Below, piece after piece: positions 43,748 through 52,814 of a DNA stretch of 64,000 nucleotides. The stretch lies in NCBI GenBank assembly GCA_047633055.1, contig JBLIEI010000013.1:11944-75943 (forward strand), read 5' to 3'. The translations under genes were made by a program, and so were the position numbers. How positions within the stretch are numbered: the stretch's first letter is position 1; every line of letters begins with the position of its first letter. The notes beneath the pieces are model-generated. The model searched no databases. It was not told the DNA's origin and saw only the letters and a program-made list of their open reading frames with translations. The DNA is from CALJFL01 sp047633055 (lineage in GTDB: Bacteria > Pseudomonadota > Gammaproteobacteria > Pseudomonadales > Halieaceae).

Positions 43748-44893
43748 ATGTCTCACCTGACACGCTCACCAAGTACTCACAATCAACGGCAACTTCTCAA
43801 TAGTCACGAAGTGCGGTTGATGGCTAACGATCTTGAAAAGCGACAGGGACTTGCACAGAGTAGGCTGTTGCGAGGCACGGGCGTGACAGCCTTGCAACTG
43901 AGTAACCCCCGACACCGTCTTACTCTGGCTCAGGAACTGGCCATCTATACCCGTATCGCGCATTTTAATCATGACCCGACCTTGGGGCTGCGAATTGGCG
44001 CGCGCCTCAATCTGCCCAACTACGGTATTCTGGCCAGCGCTATGATGGCTTCTGCCACGATCGGGGAAGCGCTCAGTTTACTGACCGAGTTCGCCCTGCT
44101 GGCCAGTTGGGCCTCTCAGAGCACGCTTACCACAGAGGTAAGTCGGGGCAGAGAGCTTGCCTGTCTTAATATTTTTCCCACAGCGGCGGATCCACAGGCG
44201 GCAATACTCGAAGTGGAGAGCACCTTTGCCTCACTGCAAACGCTATTCAACGAACTTATGGGTGAGCCAGTAAAGTTTGCTGAGGTGCAAATGAGCCATG
44301 CTGGCTCGGGGGCTGATCTATTACTCTATGAGAAGGTATTCGGCTGCCCGCTGCGATTTTCGGCGCAGCGCAACGTACTGTTAATGCCCAGGACCCTATT
44401 GGCCAAAATGCTGCCCAACCCGCAACCTGAGTATCGTGAGTTATTGTTGGATATGTGTCGCGCCAGCACCTCGGCATTGACAGAGGAACGCGGTTTGGTT
44501 GCTGTGGTTCGAGGATTGCTGGAGGCGGAGGAGGGTAGTTTACTTAGCATGGACCAGATGGCTGCTCGCTTTAATCAAAGCCCGCGAAATCTGCGGCGTC
44601 AATTACAGTTAGCGGGGGTTACCTATCGAGGGTTGGTCGATGAAACCCGCTATCGGCAAGCGCAGCATTTGCTGTCATCGACTCGACTGTCTGTAGAAAG
44701 TGTGGCGCTGAGTTTGGGGTATGCTGATGCTCGTAGTTTCCGCACGGCGTTTAAGCGCTGGAATGGCTCAACACCTGCGGGCTTCCGGCAGGCAGTGACT
44801 GGGGTGAGGGGTGCAATCTTGAATCGAAATGCCCTGGACCACCGTCGCGTGTCGTCAGACGCAGAAAACTATAGACCAAAAATTAGCCTTTAA
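43748..44893 (+). CDS. AraC-family transcriptional regulator
   Basis: A 381-residue regulator with an N-terminal arabinose-binding-like (Arabinose_bd, OruR/ArgR-type) domain and a C-terminal AraC double helix-turn-helix (QMAARFNQSPRNLRRQL, then VALSLGYADARSFRTAFKRW and GSTPAGFR). It is divergent from the second FAD-FAD-GcvT set and may control it in response to a substrate or intermediate. Its 3' end overlaps the convergent GTPase gene by 11 bases. Confidence 0.85.
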   Translation: MSHLTRSPSTHNQRQLLNSHEVRLMANDLEKRQGLAQSRLLRGTGVTALQLSNPRHRLTLAQELAIYTRIAHFNHDPTLGLRIGARLNLPNYGILASAMMASATIGEALSLLTEFALLASWASQSTLTTEVSRGRELACLNIFPTAADPQAAILEVESTFASLQTLFNELMGEPVKFAEVQMSHAGSGADLLLYEKVFGCPLRFSAQRNVLLMPRTLLAKMLPNPQPEYRELLLDMCRASTSALTEERGLVAVVRGLLEAEEGSLLSMDQMAARFNQSPRNLRRQLQLAGVTYRGLVDETRYRQAQHLLSSTRLSVESVALSLGYADARSFRTAFKRWNGSTPAGFRQAVTGVRGAILNRNALDHRRVSSDAENYRPKISL

Positions 44894-45806
44894 CCCCGTT
44901 ATTGTTAGGGTTCTTTTGTTGTTCCTGCTCAGCTTTTTCAGCACGTTTTCGCTCCAATACCAACTCTTCCACCATAACCATTGCGGGTGTTTCCAGAGTA
45001 ATGCCGCCGAGTATGCCACTGCGGAATTCGTTTACCAAAATAGATGAGACTTTTTCAAGGTCCACCTGGCCGCCGCCGCGCAGGCAGCCTCGCTTGGCGC
45101 CCATCACTTCAAGAAATTCGAGTTCGGAAGTGGGAAGTACCTTTATGCCGTAACGCTGACGGAGCAACTCTGGATATTCAGCGAGCAGAAATTCCGCCAA
45201 ATAAAATGCCACATCTTCAACCTCGGTGGCCGTATCTTTAATTGCGCCCGAAGCCGCCAACCTATAACCGCTATTTTCATTGTGTATTTTTGGCCAGAGA
45301 ATGCCAGGTGTGTCCAGAAACATCATCGTTTCGTTCACCTTGATCTTCTGTAAGCCTTTGGTGATTGCAGGCTCGTCGCCCGTCTTGGCGACTTTGCGGC
45401 CCGCAACGGCATTGATTAATGTAGATTTTCCTACATTGGGAATGCCGGTAATCATCGCCATTAGTTTGGAGCCGGATTTTGGTCGCCCAGACACCAATTT
45501 GTGGCATAGGCTGAGAAGTCTTTGTGCTTTTTCAGGTTGGTCGAGTGTGCTGAGTAACGTTTTAACCGAGGCAGATTTTTCGAAAAATGTTTGCCATTGA
45601 GCGGTCACTTCGGGATCTGCGAGATCTGACTTACTGAGAATCTTGATACACGGCTTATCCTTGGCGAGCGCCGCTATAGACGGATTTTGGCTGCTAAAGG
45701 GCAGACGGCAATCCAGCAGCTCGATAATCAGATCGACCTGTGGCAGGGCTTCTCGCATATCCTTGTTGGCCTTGTGCATGTGGCCTGGATACCAATTAAT
45801 TGCCAT
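44883..45806 (-). CDS. Ribosome biogenesis GTPase YlqF/RbgA-like
   Basis: A 307-residue circularly permuted GTPase. Motif order is G4 (LSKSDL near residue 58) before G1 (GIPNVGKSTLINA near residue 120) and G3 (DTPGIL near residue 170). This is diagnostic for the YlqF/YawG group, which acts in late large-subunit assembly. The N-terminal WYPGHMHKANK is also typical. It ends in a Glu/Lys/Gln-rich tail. Unrelated to the flanking catabolic genes. Confidence 0.9.
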   Translation of the reverse strand: MAINWYPGHMHKANKDMREALPQVDLIIELLDCRLPFSSQNPSIAALAKDKPCIKILSKSDLADPEVTAQWQTFFEKSASVKTLLSTLDQPEKAQRLLSLCHKLVSGRPKSGSKLMAMITGIPNVGKSTLINAVAGRKVAKTGDEPAITKGLQKIKVNETMMFLDTPGILWPKIHNENSGYRLAASGAIKDTATEVEDVAFYLAEFLLAEYPELLRQRYGIKVLPTSELEFLEVMGAKRGCLRGGGQVDLEKVSSILVNEFRSGILGGITLETPAMVMVEELVLERKRAEKAEQEQQKNPNNNGVKG

Positions 45807-45854
45807 GCGCTAAGTGCTCCTGGGTGGTGCGGGACTTGGGCGAGTATTGTTCAA

Positions 45855-46691
45855 TTATTCTTCCAGTAACCGGATGCCATCTGTATCTATGTCAATGATA
45901 CGTTCCTTATACAATCCGCCTATCGCCTTCTTGAAGGATTTTTTGCTCATTCCAAAGACCCGCTCGATAACTTTGGGGTCAGATTTATCGTGTAGCGGGG
46001 CAAAGCCTCTATGAGATTCCAGGTATTCCATAATGGCTTTCGCGTGTTCATCACGTGTCTCACGGCCACCCTGCAAGGTCAGATCAATTTTGCGGTCTGG
46101 CCGAACGTACTTTACGAATCCGCGCTTGCTATCGCCAAAACTCAAACGCTCTGCAACCTCGTTTTTGTACAGTACACCCCAATGACTATTATCCACGATA
46201 GCCTTAAAACCAAGGTCTGTACTATTTGCGACAAGCAGATCAACCGCTTGTCCGGCTTTGAAGTTGTGCGGTCTGTCATCGTCGAGAAATTTGTCTATCT
46301 TCGACGAGGCGGTAATTCGCCCGTCAGCGGAATTGAGATAAACGTACACAATGTACGAACGTTCCGCCTGCATCGGACGGTGCTGTTCGCCAAATGGAGC
46401 CAACAAATCCTTGTCCAGGCCCCAGTCCAGAAAAGTACCAAAGTCGGTATTTTCGATGGCCTTCAGGTAGGCAAACTGGCCCACTTCGGTCTTGGGTTGC
46501 TGAGTGGTCGCGACAGTGTGACCCTCGGAGTCCTTATAGGTGAACACTTTAAGTGTATCGCCTACCTCCAGGTCAGTGGGGCAATGGCGATGCGGCACGA
46601 GTACTTCGCCCAGGGAGCCAGCATCAACGACAGCACCGGAAGTGGTGATTTTGATGACAGGCGAGAGCTGTGTTTGTCCCAGAGTTTTCAT
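45855..46691 (-). CDS. CvfB-like S1 RNA-binding protein
   Basis: A 278-residue protein with tandem S1-type beta-barrel domains (VVDAGSLGEVLVPHRH; FGTFLDWGLDKDLLAPFGEQ) and a C-terminal winged helix (FGMSKKSFKKAIGGLYKE, then DGIRLLEE). This is the layout of CvfB/YitL. ATG 46691 is used; an upstream ATG at 46730 gives a non-family extension. Role: RNA binding and post-transcriptional regulation, by family. Confidence 0.88.
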   Translation of the reverse strand: MKTLGQTQLSPVIKITTSGAVVDAGSLGEVLVPHRHCPTDLEVGDTLKVFTYKDSEGHTVATTQQPKTEVGQFAYLKAIENTDFGTFLDWGLDKDLLAPFGEQHRPMQAERSYIVYVYLNSADGRITASSKIDKFLDDDRPHNFKAGQAVDLLVANSTDLGFKAIVDNSHWGVLYKNEVAERLSFGDSKRGFVKYVRPDRKIDLTLQGGRETRDEHAKAIMEYLESHRGFAPLHDKSDPKVIERVFGMSKKSFKKAIGGLYKERIIDIDTDGIRLLEE

Positions 46692-46814
46692 TTGAGGCGG
46701 TTCCTGATTGAGGTTCGCATTGCACAGCAAAAGGAGGGAAAAGGCAATCTCTGCGCTTAACTTGTTGTAGACTCGCCCTTCGATTTAATAAGATTAAAAA
46801 AACGGAGAATACCA

Positions 46815-47237
46815 ATGGCAGACCTACAGCCCTACCACATGGCCTTTACCGGGATATTCCTAATACTGGTGACATTCATTACTCAGTGGGCGGTTTCCGC
46901 CGGATCCAAAGCCTCTCAGCCCGGTGCCATCCCAGGCAAGATTGATACAACGCTCAGTCACTCATCTTTCGTATTCCGCGCGAATCGCACCTTTTTGAAC
47001 TCGGTGGAAAATTTAGCCGCAATGTTACCTACCGCGTTTTTAGCGATTTTGGTGGGAGCAAACGCGTTCTGGACAGGGACTCTGATCTGGGTTTATGCCG
47101 TAGCGCGCATCGTGCATATGGCGCTTTACTACACGATAGCGACAGACGTTAACCCCAGTCCTCGTAGTTACTTTTTCATTCTCGGTGTCATCGCCAATGC
47201 TGCCCTACTGGTGCTGATTGGTGTTGTACTCATCTAG
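46815..47237 (+). CDS. MAPEG-family membrane protein
   Basis: A 140-residue protein with four predicted membrane helices (AFTGIFLILVTFITQWAV; NLAAMLPTAFLAILVGA; TGTLIWVYAVARIVHMALYY; FFILGVIANAALLVLIGVVL). The MAPEG-like segment FRANRTFLNSVENLA lies between helices 1 and 2. MAPEG proteins are glutathione-dependent membrane enzymes in eicosanoid and glutathione metabolism; bacterial members are mostly uncharacterised. The 147 bases that follow, up to the next gene, show nothing clear. Confidence 0.83.
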   Translation: MADLQPYHMAFTGIFLILVTFITQWAVSAGSKASQPGAIPGKIDTTLSHSSFVFRANRTFLNSVENLAAMLPTAFLAILVGANAFWTGTLIWVYAVARIVHMALYYTIATDVNPSPRSYFFILGVIANAALLVLIGVVLI

Positions 47238-47384
47238 GTCAATTCGAAAAAATCAACTTAAAATCCAAATATACCCTTAAAAATCAATGGATTAACGAAC
47301 AACACTGGCAACGGCTGCTTCGATGTACCTGAGCGTCCACGCTCGCGTGCCATGTAGGCAAGATTACTAAGCGACGGTCAATGC

Positions 47385-48386
47385 CTATTCCAACTCCTTC
47401 TGCTTGCGTCGCGCCATTTTAACCAACAATTTGTCCGCGACTCCAGGCAGGCTCCAGGGACAGGCGGAAATGCACACGCCACAGCCAAAGCTCTCAGCAA
47501 AGAAGGGGATACATTTGTCGAAATCCACATACCATTTTTCGATGCCGCGCACCGTTTTCTTTTGCTCGAATATAGCGTCTGGCGGGCAGACATTTTCACA
47601 GACGCGGCAGCCGGCACACATCTCGTCGACACCGAATTTATCGGGTGTGTCTTCCGTCAGTGGCATATTCGTAGTAACCGCCGCCAGACGAAATGATGAG
47701 CCTAGTTTCCGGTGTATCAGAGACCCGTGTTTGCCCAGTTCGCCTAATCCACAGGCGATTGCAGCGGGGATCATTAGAATGGCATCTGCCAGAGGGCCGG
47801 GATAATCCGTTGCTGGAAACCCTTGCTCCAAAATAAAGTTTCTCAATTTGGACACAGCCCTCGCGCCGCGATTGTACTGGCGGGCAACCTCGACAGCACT
47901 GGAGGGGTCTTCCAGCGTTGAGGGGGCGGTTTTCATCTGCTCATAGTCATGAGCGACGCCGATGATAATGATGAACTTGTCGGAAACTTCATAACCGTCG
48001 TAGACATAGTCGTTGCGCATCCTGGTGGCGCCGATAACGTCAGCTTCATTGGCCAGCGCAAAGTCTTTTATGCGCTGCGCCCACTGCTCTGGTGTCGCTG
48101 ATTCGGTGTCGGATGACTGCTGGACTTGATCCGGTCCACGTTCGGGGCCACCCACCACCGAGTGCATAAACTCGGCGCCCACCCTGGGCTCTCCCATTAC
48201 ATACTCGAGTACTTTTTTTTGCAGGCCGCCGTGGGTCTGAAGTTCCGGTTTATGCCAGAAAAACGGTGATGCTTGTCGCGGCTCTTGTTCACCGAGGCCA
48301 TTGACGGTATTGCCGGAAATTTCCGGAAACGCCGCAATAATATCGGCAGGCGGGGTGTAGGGCGCTGATTTTGGCATTGGCGGCAT
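47385..48386 (-). CDS. Reductive-dehalogenase/QueG-like 4Fe-4S protein
   Basis: A 333-residue protein with two 4Fe-4S motifs near the C-terminus: CAGCRVCENVCPP and, after a Cys in DKCIPFF, CGVCISACPW. The second motif and the WSLPG that follows resemble the C-terminal half of reductive dehalogenases, which bind cobalamin plus two clusters. QueG is a relative. There is no Tat signal, so it is cytoplasmic, as in the non-respiratory dehalogenases. It lies next to B12-mutase genes but with 90 bases between. I am unsure whether it binds a corrinoid or which electron acceptor it reduces. Confidence 0.68.
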   Translation of the reverse strand: MPPMPKSAPYTPPADIIAAFPEISGNTVNGLGEQEPRQASPFFWHKPELQTHGGLQKKVLEYVMGEPRVGAEFMHSVVGGPERGPDQVQQSSDTESATPEQWAQRIKDFALANEADVIGATRMRNDYVYDGYEVSDKFIIIIGVAHDYEQMKTAPSTLEDPSSAVEVARQYNRGARAVSKLRNFILEQGFPATDYPGPLADAILMIPAAIACGLGELGKHGSLIHRKLGSSFRLAAVTTNMPLTEDTPDKFGVDEMCAGCRVCENVCPPDAIFEQKKTVRGIEKWYVDFDKCIPFFAESFGCGVCISACPWSLPGVADKLLVKMARRKQKELE

Positions 48387-48476
48387 CGCTGAGGCTAACT
48401 AGTCCTTTCATTGCACACTAAAGGATGGGGAAAGGCAATTGCGCCAATCATCCAATCTGACCGAGGATGTTCGGGG

Positions 48477-49418
48477 TCAATTATCGCGCATAGAGTCCAA
48501 CAGTTTTTCTACCACGGCCTGGAGATCGATTTCGCCAGGTGAATATCCGTCCAAAAGCTCGCCGGAGGCAGTAGACGAGAGCGAGATGGCTAGCCTTCTT
48601 TCTATTTCGTCCTCGATGAGCTTGCGCATTACCGTACTTTTTTTAGCGGCGCGACGTGCCAGCAGTTCTCCACTATTTAACATCTGCTCTCGGTGCTCTA
48701 GCAAGGCCTGCCACAAGGTCTCCAAACCTGCGCCGGTTGTCGCAATGGTCTCGGTGACGGCCGGCGCAGGCTTTCTTGCCAGCATGTTGATCGATTCCAC
48801 CAGATCCGCTCGGGTTTGCCCGACCCCTAGTTTGTCGGCCTTGTTGATAGTGAAAACGTCTCCCGCTTCTGTCAGGCCCGCTTTATTTGCCTGAATGGTA
48901 TCGCCCCAGCCGGGGTTGAGAACCACCAGAACGGAATCCGCCAGATTCATTATGTCGAGTTCAACCTGGCCAATACCCAGAGTTTCGATGATGATTATCG
49001 GCCAGCCACAGGCGTCGAATATACGAACACAGGTTGACACCGCACGCGCCATTCCGCCAGTTTCTCCGCGGGAAGCCAGCGAGCGAATGTAAACTGACGC
49101 TCCCAGATTTCCGTGCATACGCACACGGTCACCGAGAATTGCCCCGTTTGAAAAGGGTGAGCTGGGGTCAACTGCCAATACTGCGGCTTTATCGAAATGG
49201 GACGTCACATGCGGGAGTAGACCGTTAATTAGCGTAGATTTGCCAGCACCTGGGGGGCCAGTTATGCCAATAACATAAGCATTGCCGGTTGAGGCTGAGA
49301 TCTGTTGTTCGATATCGACAAGCTGCTGGTCGGCTCGCTCCGCTATGCTGAGCAGACGAGCCAGACTGGTTCGCTGTCCCGCCAGGGCGCTGGCTACCAA
49401 TGTGTCAAGATCAGACAA
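48477..49418 (-). CDS. meaB: MeaB/ArgK-type G-protein chaperone of B12-dependent mutases
   Basis: A 313-residue P-loop GTPase: Walker A GITGPPGAGKSTLING near residue 55, AVDPSSPFSNGAILGDRVRM, the switch-like ETLGIGQVELDIMNLADSVL, and NKADKLG. MeaB protects and reactivates acyl-CoA mutases by gating adenosylcobalamin loading. Position just downstream of the small and large mutase subunits supports a dedicated chaperone for this mutase. Confidence 0.92.
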   Translation of the reverse strand: MSDLDTLVASALAGQRTSLARLLSIAERADQQLVDIEQQISASTGNAYVIGITGPPGAGKSTLINGLLPHVTSHFDKAAVLAVDPSSPFSNGAILGDRVRMHGNLGASVYIRSLASRGETGGMARAVSTCVRIFDACGWPIIIIETLGIGQVELDIMNLADSVLVVLNPGWGDTIQANKAGLTEAGDVFTINKADKLGVGQTRADLVESINMLARKPAPAVTETIATTGAGLETLWQALLEHREQMLNSGELLARRAAKKSTVMRKLIEDEIERRLAISLSSTASGELLDGYSPGEIDLQAVVEKLLDSMRDN

Positions 49419-49444
49419 TTTTTAAGGTGACTCCCGGTGTGGAA

Positions 49445-49846
49445 CTAGCTCGAGGTCTGTGACTGAGTCAGTCGTTCGGCGGATTCAACGATGTCTGATA
49501 ATTGCGAGCCAGGCGGAAAAACCTCAACGCCCAGTGCTTCGAGTTGTCGTTTCGCGTACGGCGGCACGGTGCCACCGGCGAAAATTGGCAGCTCCGGGCG
49601 TGCGCCCTGAACCGATCTCACTGCACGTATAGCGACATCAATGTGGCCGCCAATGTTCAGCCCCACCAGGTCTACGTCTTCGTCTACGGCCGCTCGCAAG
49701 ATGTCATCAGTATTCGCCATGCCTATCATAATCACTTCGAAGCCTGCATCTCGCAGGGCGCGGGCGACAATAGTGGGGCCGCGCCAGTGTCCGTCGAGTC
49801 CTGTTTTGGCCATCAAAATACGTTTTTGACTGTTGAAACTATTCAC
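49445..49846 (-). CDS. B12-binding small subunit of an acyl-CoA mutase
   Basis: A 133-residue cobalamin-binding domain with the DxHxxG motif (KTGLDGHWRG) that supplies the lower-ligand His, GLNIGGH, and FAGGTVPP. GTG 49846 is chosen because AGGAG (49858-49862) precedes it and homologous small subunits (HcmB/IcmB size, about 135 residues) begin near this point; ATG 49885 would overlap the large subunit by 25 bases. It forms, with the 543-residue large subunit, a two-protein mutase as in 2-hydroxyisobutyryl-CoA and isobutyryl-CoA mutases. Confidence 0.9.
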   Translation of the reverse strand: MNSFNSQKRILMAKTGLDGHWRGPTIVARALRDAGFEVIMIGMANTDDILRAAVDEDVDLVGLNIGGHIDVAIRAVRSVQGARPELPIFAGGTVPPYAKRQLEALGVEVFPPGSQLSDIVESAERLTQSQTSS

Positions 49847-49860
49847 TGAGGATATTACTC

Positions 49861-51492
49861 CTAGGTTTGAATTGGCGTGTTCCAATCGCCAAAGACATCT
49901 CGATATACATCGCCTATTTCACCAAGTGTGACTTCGGCCTCTAGCGCATCCAGCATGGCGGGCATGATGTTGGTGTCGCTGCGGCACACCTGTTCAAGGT
50001 TCTTGAGGGCGCTACAGGCTCCCGCTTCGTGCCGGCTGCGTAACACCTCGTGTAGGCGCTCGGTGGCGACATCAAAGGCATCGTCGATACCCATGAAACC
50101 ATCGACCTCAAAAGGGGGTTCGTCATCTTGTGCACAAGTTACCCCGACAACGTGCTGCTCGCCGTTCTCAATTTGCATAAACTCTTTGTGCTGGTTTTCT
50201 GCGGCTTTTGCATGCAGCCATCCTGAATCAAGACTGGCCAGGTAGCCTCCTTGCTGCTGAATTTCGTCGAAAAATTTCCACGCCTTTTCGGCAATTGCCG
50301 CCGTTAAGGTTTCAACGTAGAAAGATCCTCCAAGCGGGTCAGTCACCGCGCAGATGTTGGTTTCTTCCTGCAAGATTTGCTGGATGCGTACCGACATTTG
50401 GTGCGCATGCTCAGAGGGAATCGACAGGGCTTCATCGTACCCGGAGACACCTAGGGATTGAACACCACCTAAAACGGCGGTGAGTGCCATTAACGTGCCC
50501 CGAACAATATTGTTGAGAGGTTGTTGATAGGTCATTTTGGAGCCGGCAGTGACACAGTGGATTCTAAGATTAGCCGTTTTGGGGTCCGTAATGTCGTAGC
50601 GTGTGCGCAATAGATCGCTCCACATGAGTCGTGCAGCGCGTAGTTTCGAGGCCTCTTCGATAATATTAATCGATGCTCTGAAGCTGACGCCAGAACATGC
50701 TCTGGCCGCCTGCTCCAGAGGCATATTGCCACGTCGCTTTATTTCGTCCAGATACTCGACTGCATTGGCAAATAAGGAGCCCAGCTCCTGATCGGGGCTT
50801 AGGCCGGAATCCGCACCGTTGTAGCCGGCAATGGAGACAGGTACCCAGCGGGGTAGGTTCTCGGCACAGAATTCAATGATGTCAGCGTTGAAGCGCAGAC
50901 CTGCATCCGTAGGAATCTGCTGCTTGGTCACGCAGCCGAGATAAGTGAGATTGAAATCGCTTTGTCCGGTGCCAGAGAGCTTACGCAAATCATAGCCGCG
51001 CTTTTTGGCCACTGTCCAATATCCGGCGAGGGCGAAGGGTGCGTGCTGTACAACCGCGCCGCCGGCATGGCCAAAGCTGGTGTCTACCGGCAAGCCGTCC
51101 AGGCATATATCGATATCACGTACGCTTTGCATTACCGCGCCAGTCAGGCCTACATCTTCGCGCCTGGAGACAACTTCCGGGTGATCCACGTTATAGCAAT
51201 GATCACCAGTATTGCGGTCGTGCTCCATGATGAAGCCCGTCTCGCCGTTCTTTAGCAGAAATTTGATTCGTTCGTTTTCGTCTTCGGGTTTGCCGAACCC
51301 ACTGAGCTGAAAAATGCGCCAGGGTTTGGTCCGGTAGCCGGTGGGGTGCCATCCTCGGTGATAGGGGGCTTCCCCGGGAGCTGTGTCCACGCGATCGCGA
51401 TGACTATCTGGAATATCGTCCTTGGTATAGAAACTTTTCAGTTCTATTCCGGAGCTAGTGGTGAAATTTTTTGGGACGCTTTTTATAGTCAT
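49861..51492 (-). CDS. Large subunit of a divergent B12-dependent acyl-CoA mutase
   Basis: A 543-residue methylmalonyl-CoA mutase-type TIM barrel without B12 domain. Family parts are KPWRIFQLSGF (55-66), LSGTGQSD (172-179), ISIAGY-type VSIAGYN (219-225), SKLRAARLMWSDLL, LRIHCVTAGSKMT, and AVLGGVQSLGVSGYDEAL. Key residues differ from known types. The position of Tyr89 of P. shermanii MCM (Phe in isobutyryl-CoA mutase, Ile in 2-hydroxyisobutyryl-CoA mutase) is Leu63. The Arg207 position is Cys187 or Val188. The catalytic His244 position is Asn225. The substrate is thus neither methylmalonyl-CoA nor clearly any known one. Divergent from an alcohol dehydrogenase. Confidence 0.88.
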   Translation of the reverse strand: MTIKSVPKNFTTSSGIELKSFYTKDDIPDSHRDRVDTAPGEAPYHRGWHPTGYRTKPWRIFQLSGFGKPEDENERIKFLLKNGETGFIMEHDRNTGDHCYNVDHPEVVSRREDVGLTGAVMQSVRDIDICLDGLPVDTSFGHAGGAVVQHAPFALAGYWTVAKKRGYDLRKLSGTGQSDFNLTYLGCVTKQQIPTDAGLRFNADIIEFCAENLPRWVPVSIAGYNGADSGLSPDQELGSLFANAVEYLDEIKRRGNMPLEQAARACSGVSFRASINIIEEASKLRAARLMWSDLLRTRYDITDPKTANLRIHCVTAGSKMTYQQPLNNIVRGTLMALTAVLGGVQSLGVSGYDEALSIPSEHAHQMSVRIQQILQEETNICAVTDPLGGSFYVETLTAAIAEKAWKFFDEIQQQGGYLASLDSGWLHAKAAENQHKEFMQIENGEQHVVGVTCAQDDEPPFEVDGFMGIDDAFDVATERLHEVLRSRHEAGACSALKNLEQVCRSDTNIMPAMLDALEAEVTLGEIGDVYRDVFGDWNTPIQT

Positions 51493-51612
51493 TCGGGGCG
51501 CATCTCGTCCAGCAATATATACTCATGTTATATTTTGTTTACTCACATTACCATATCTTTACTATTAAACTATTGCTTGCTAAGGTAGTGGTATACAACA
51601 ATTAAAAAAAGT

Positions 51613-51619
51613 AGGGAGG
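51613..51619 (+). promoter_or_regulatory. Ribosome-binding site supporting a TTG start
   Basis: AGGGAGG lies 6 bases before TTG at 51626. No ATG is near, the first in-frame one being at 51680, within the conserved N-terminal domain. It therefore fixes the unusual start of the alcohol dehydrogenase. Confidence 0.7.
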
Positions 51620-51625
51620 CAGATT

Positions 51626-52804
51626 TTGGCCATTCCGACCGTGTCAACATATCAGCTAACCGCTACTGAGCGAGTCCATATGGGCCTTCGTGTGGCTGAT
51701 GCTTTGGCTGCTGAGGCCGAGATTCTTCAGGCGCAGCGTATTTTTTTGTTGGTTAGCCGCACGTTAAATACTCAAACAGACGAAATATCACATATTAAAG
51801 ATGTGCTGGGCGATAAAGTGGCTGCCGTTCACGACGGTATTCCTCCCCATGCGCCGCGCACCGCGGTTTTGGCTGCTGCGGCGGCAGCGCGTGCGGTATC
51901 TGCGGACCTTATAGTCACGGTAGGGGGTGGTTCGGTAACCGATTCCGGAAAAATTATTGCCCTGGCGTTAAAGCACAACCTATTGGAACACGACGATCTG
52001 GAGCCATACCATGTGGCGGTGCTGGACGATGGTACGGTGGTGCAGCCAGAGTTTGAAGGTCCTGATATCCGGGTGATTTGTTGTCCCACCACGCTGTCGG
52101 GAGGCGAGTTCAACCCTCTCTCCGGTGCTACGGATGAAAATGTTGGCCACAAACAGGGTTATACCCACCCTATGATGGCGCCGGTCAGTATCGTGCTGGA
52201 TCCAGCGTTGACGCTTCACACTCCAGAGTGGCTATGGACCTCAACCGGCGTTCGATCCTTGGATCACGCGTTGGAAACTCTGGGCTCGCTAGAGTCTGAT
52301 CCCTTCAGTGACGGCATGGCGGACAGTGGGCTGCGTTTGTTGCGCGAGGCATTGCCGGCAGTTAAGGCCAATCCGCAAGATTTGGATGCGCGTCTGCGGG
52401 CACAGATTGGAGTCTGGCAATCGATGATACCTATTATTGGCGGAGTACCTATGGGTGCGAGCCATGCCATTGGTCATATATTGGGGGGCACTTGCGATGT
52501 TCCTCACGGCTATTGTTCCTGTGTGATGGCGCCTGCTGTCCTGGCGTTCAATGAACCGGCCAATGGTCATCGACAGAAACGCATTAGCGATTGTATGGGT
52601 AATAGCAGCGCACCGGCCAGCGAATTGGTCGATCAGTTTATCCGCGATCTGGGTATGCCCAGATCTTTGTCCGAGGTTGGTGTGGGAGAAGATCAGTTTG
52701 ACCACGTCGCCGAGTACACCCTGTTGGACTTTTGGGCGCGTACCAACCCACGCACTGTCACTTGCGCTGCGGACATTCGACAGATTCTAGAGATGGCACA
52801 ATAG
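51626..52804 (+). CDS. Iron-containing alcohol dehydrogenase (group III; maleylacetate-reductase-like)
   Basis: A 392-residue dehydrogenase with NAD-binding VTVGGGSVTDSGKII, the CPTTLSGGEFN segment typical of maleylacetate reductase relatives, and metal ligands in RSLDHALE and GASHAIGHILGG with a later His in DVPHGY. It starts with TTG supported by a strong ribosome-binding site. It is followed after 10 bases by TetR and ligase genes and is divergent from the B12 mutase. It would oxidise an alcohol or reduce an unsaturated ketoacid or aldehyde in this pathway. Confidence 0.87.
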   Translation: MAIPTVSTYQLTATERVHMGLRVADALAAEAEILQAQRIFLLVSRTLNTQTDEISHIKDVLGDKVAAVHDGIPPHAPRTAVLAAAAAARAVSADLIVTVGGGSVTDSGKIIALALKHNLLEHDDLEPYHVAVLDDGTVVQPEFEGPDIRVICCPTTLSGGEFNPLSGATDENVGHKQGYTHPMMAPVSIVLDPALTLHTPEWLWTSTGVRSLDHALETLGSLESDPFSDGMADSGLRLLREALPAVKANPQDLDARLRAQIGVWQSMIPIIGGVPMGASHAIGHILGGTCDVPHGYCSCVMAPAVLAFNEPANGHRQKRISDCMGNSSAPASELVDQFIRDLGMPRSLSEVGVGEDQFDHVAEYTLLDFWARTNPRTVTCAADIRQILEMAQ

Positions 52805-52814
52805 GGCGTAGCGG

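Noticed and set aside
46011..46760. A 249-residue plus-strand frame opposite the CvfB-like gene
   Set aside because: It is fully antisense to a conserved S1-domain protein and has no domain features of its own.
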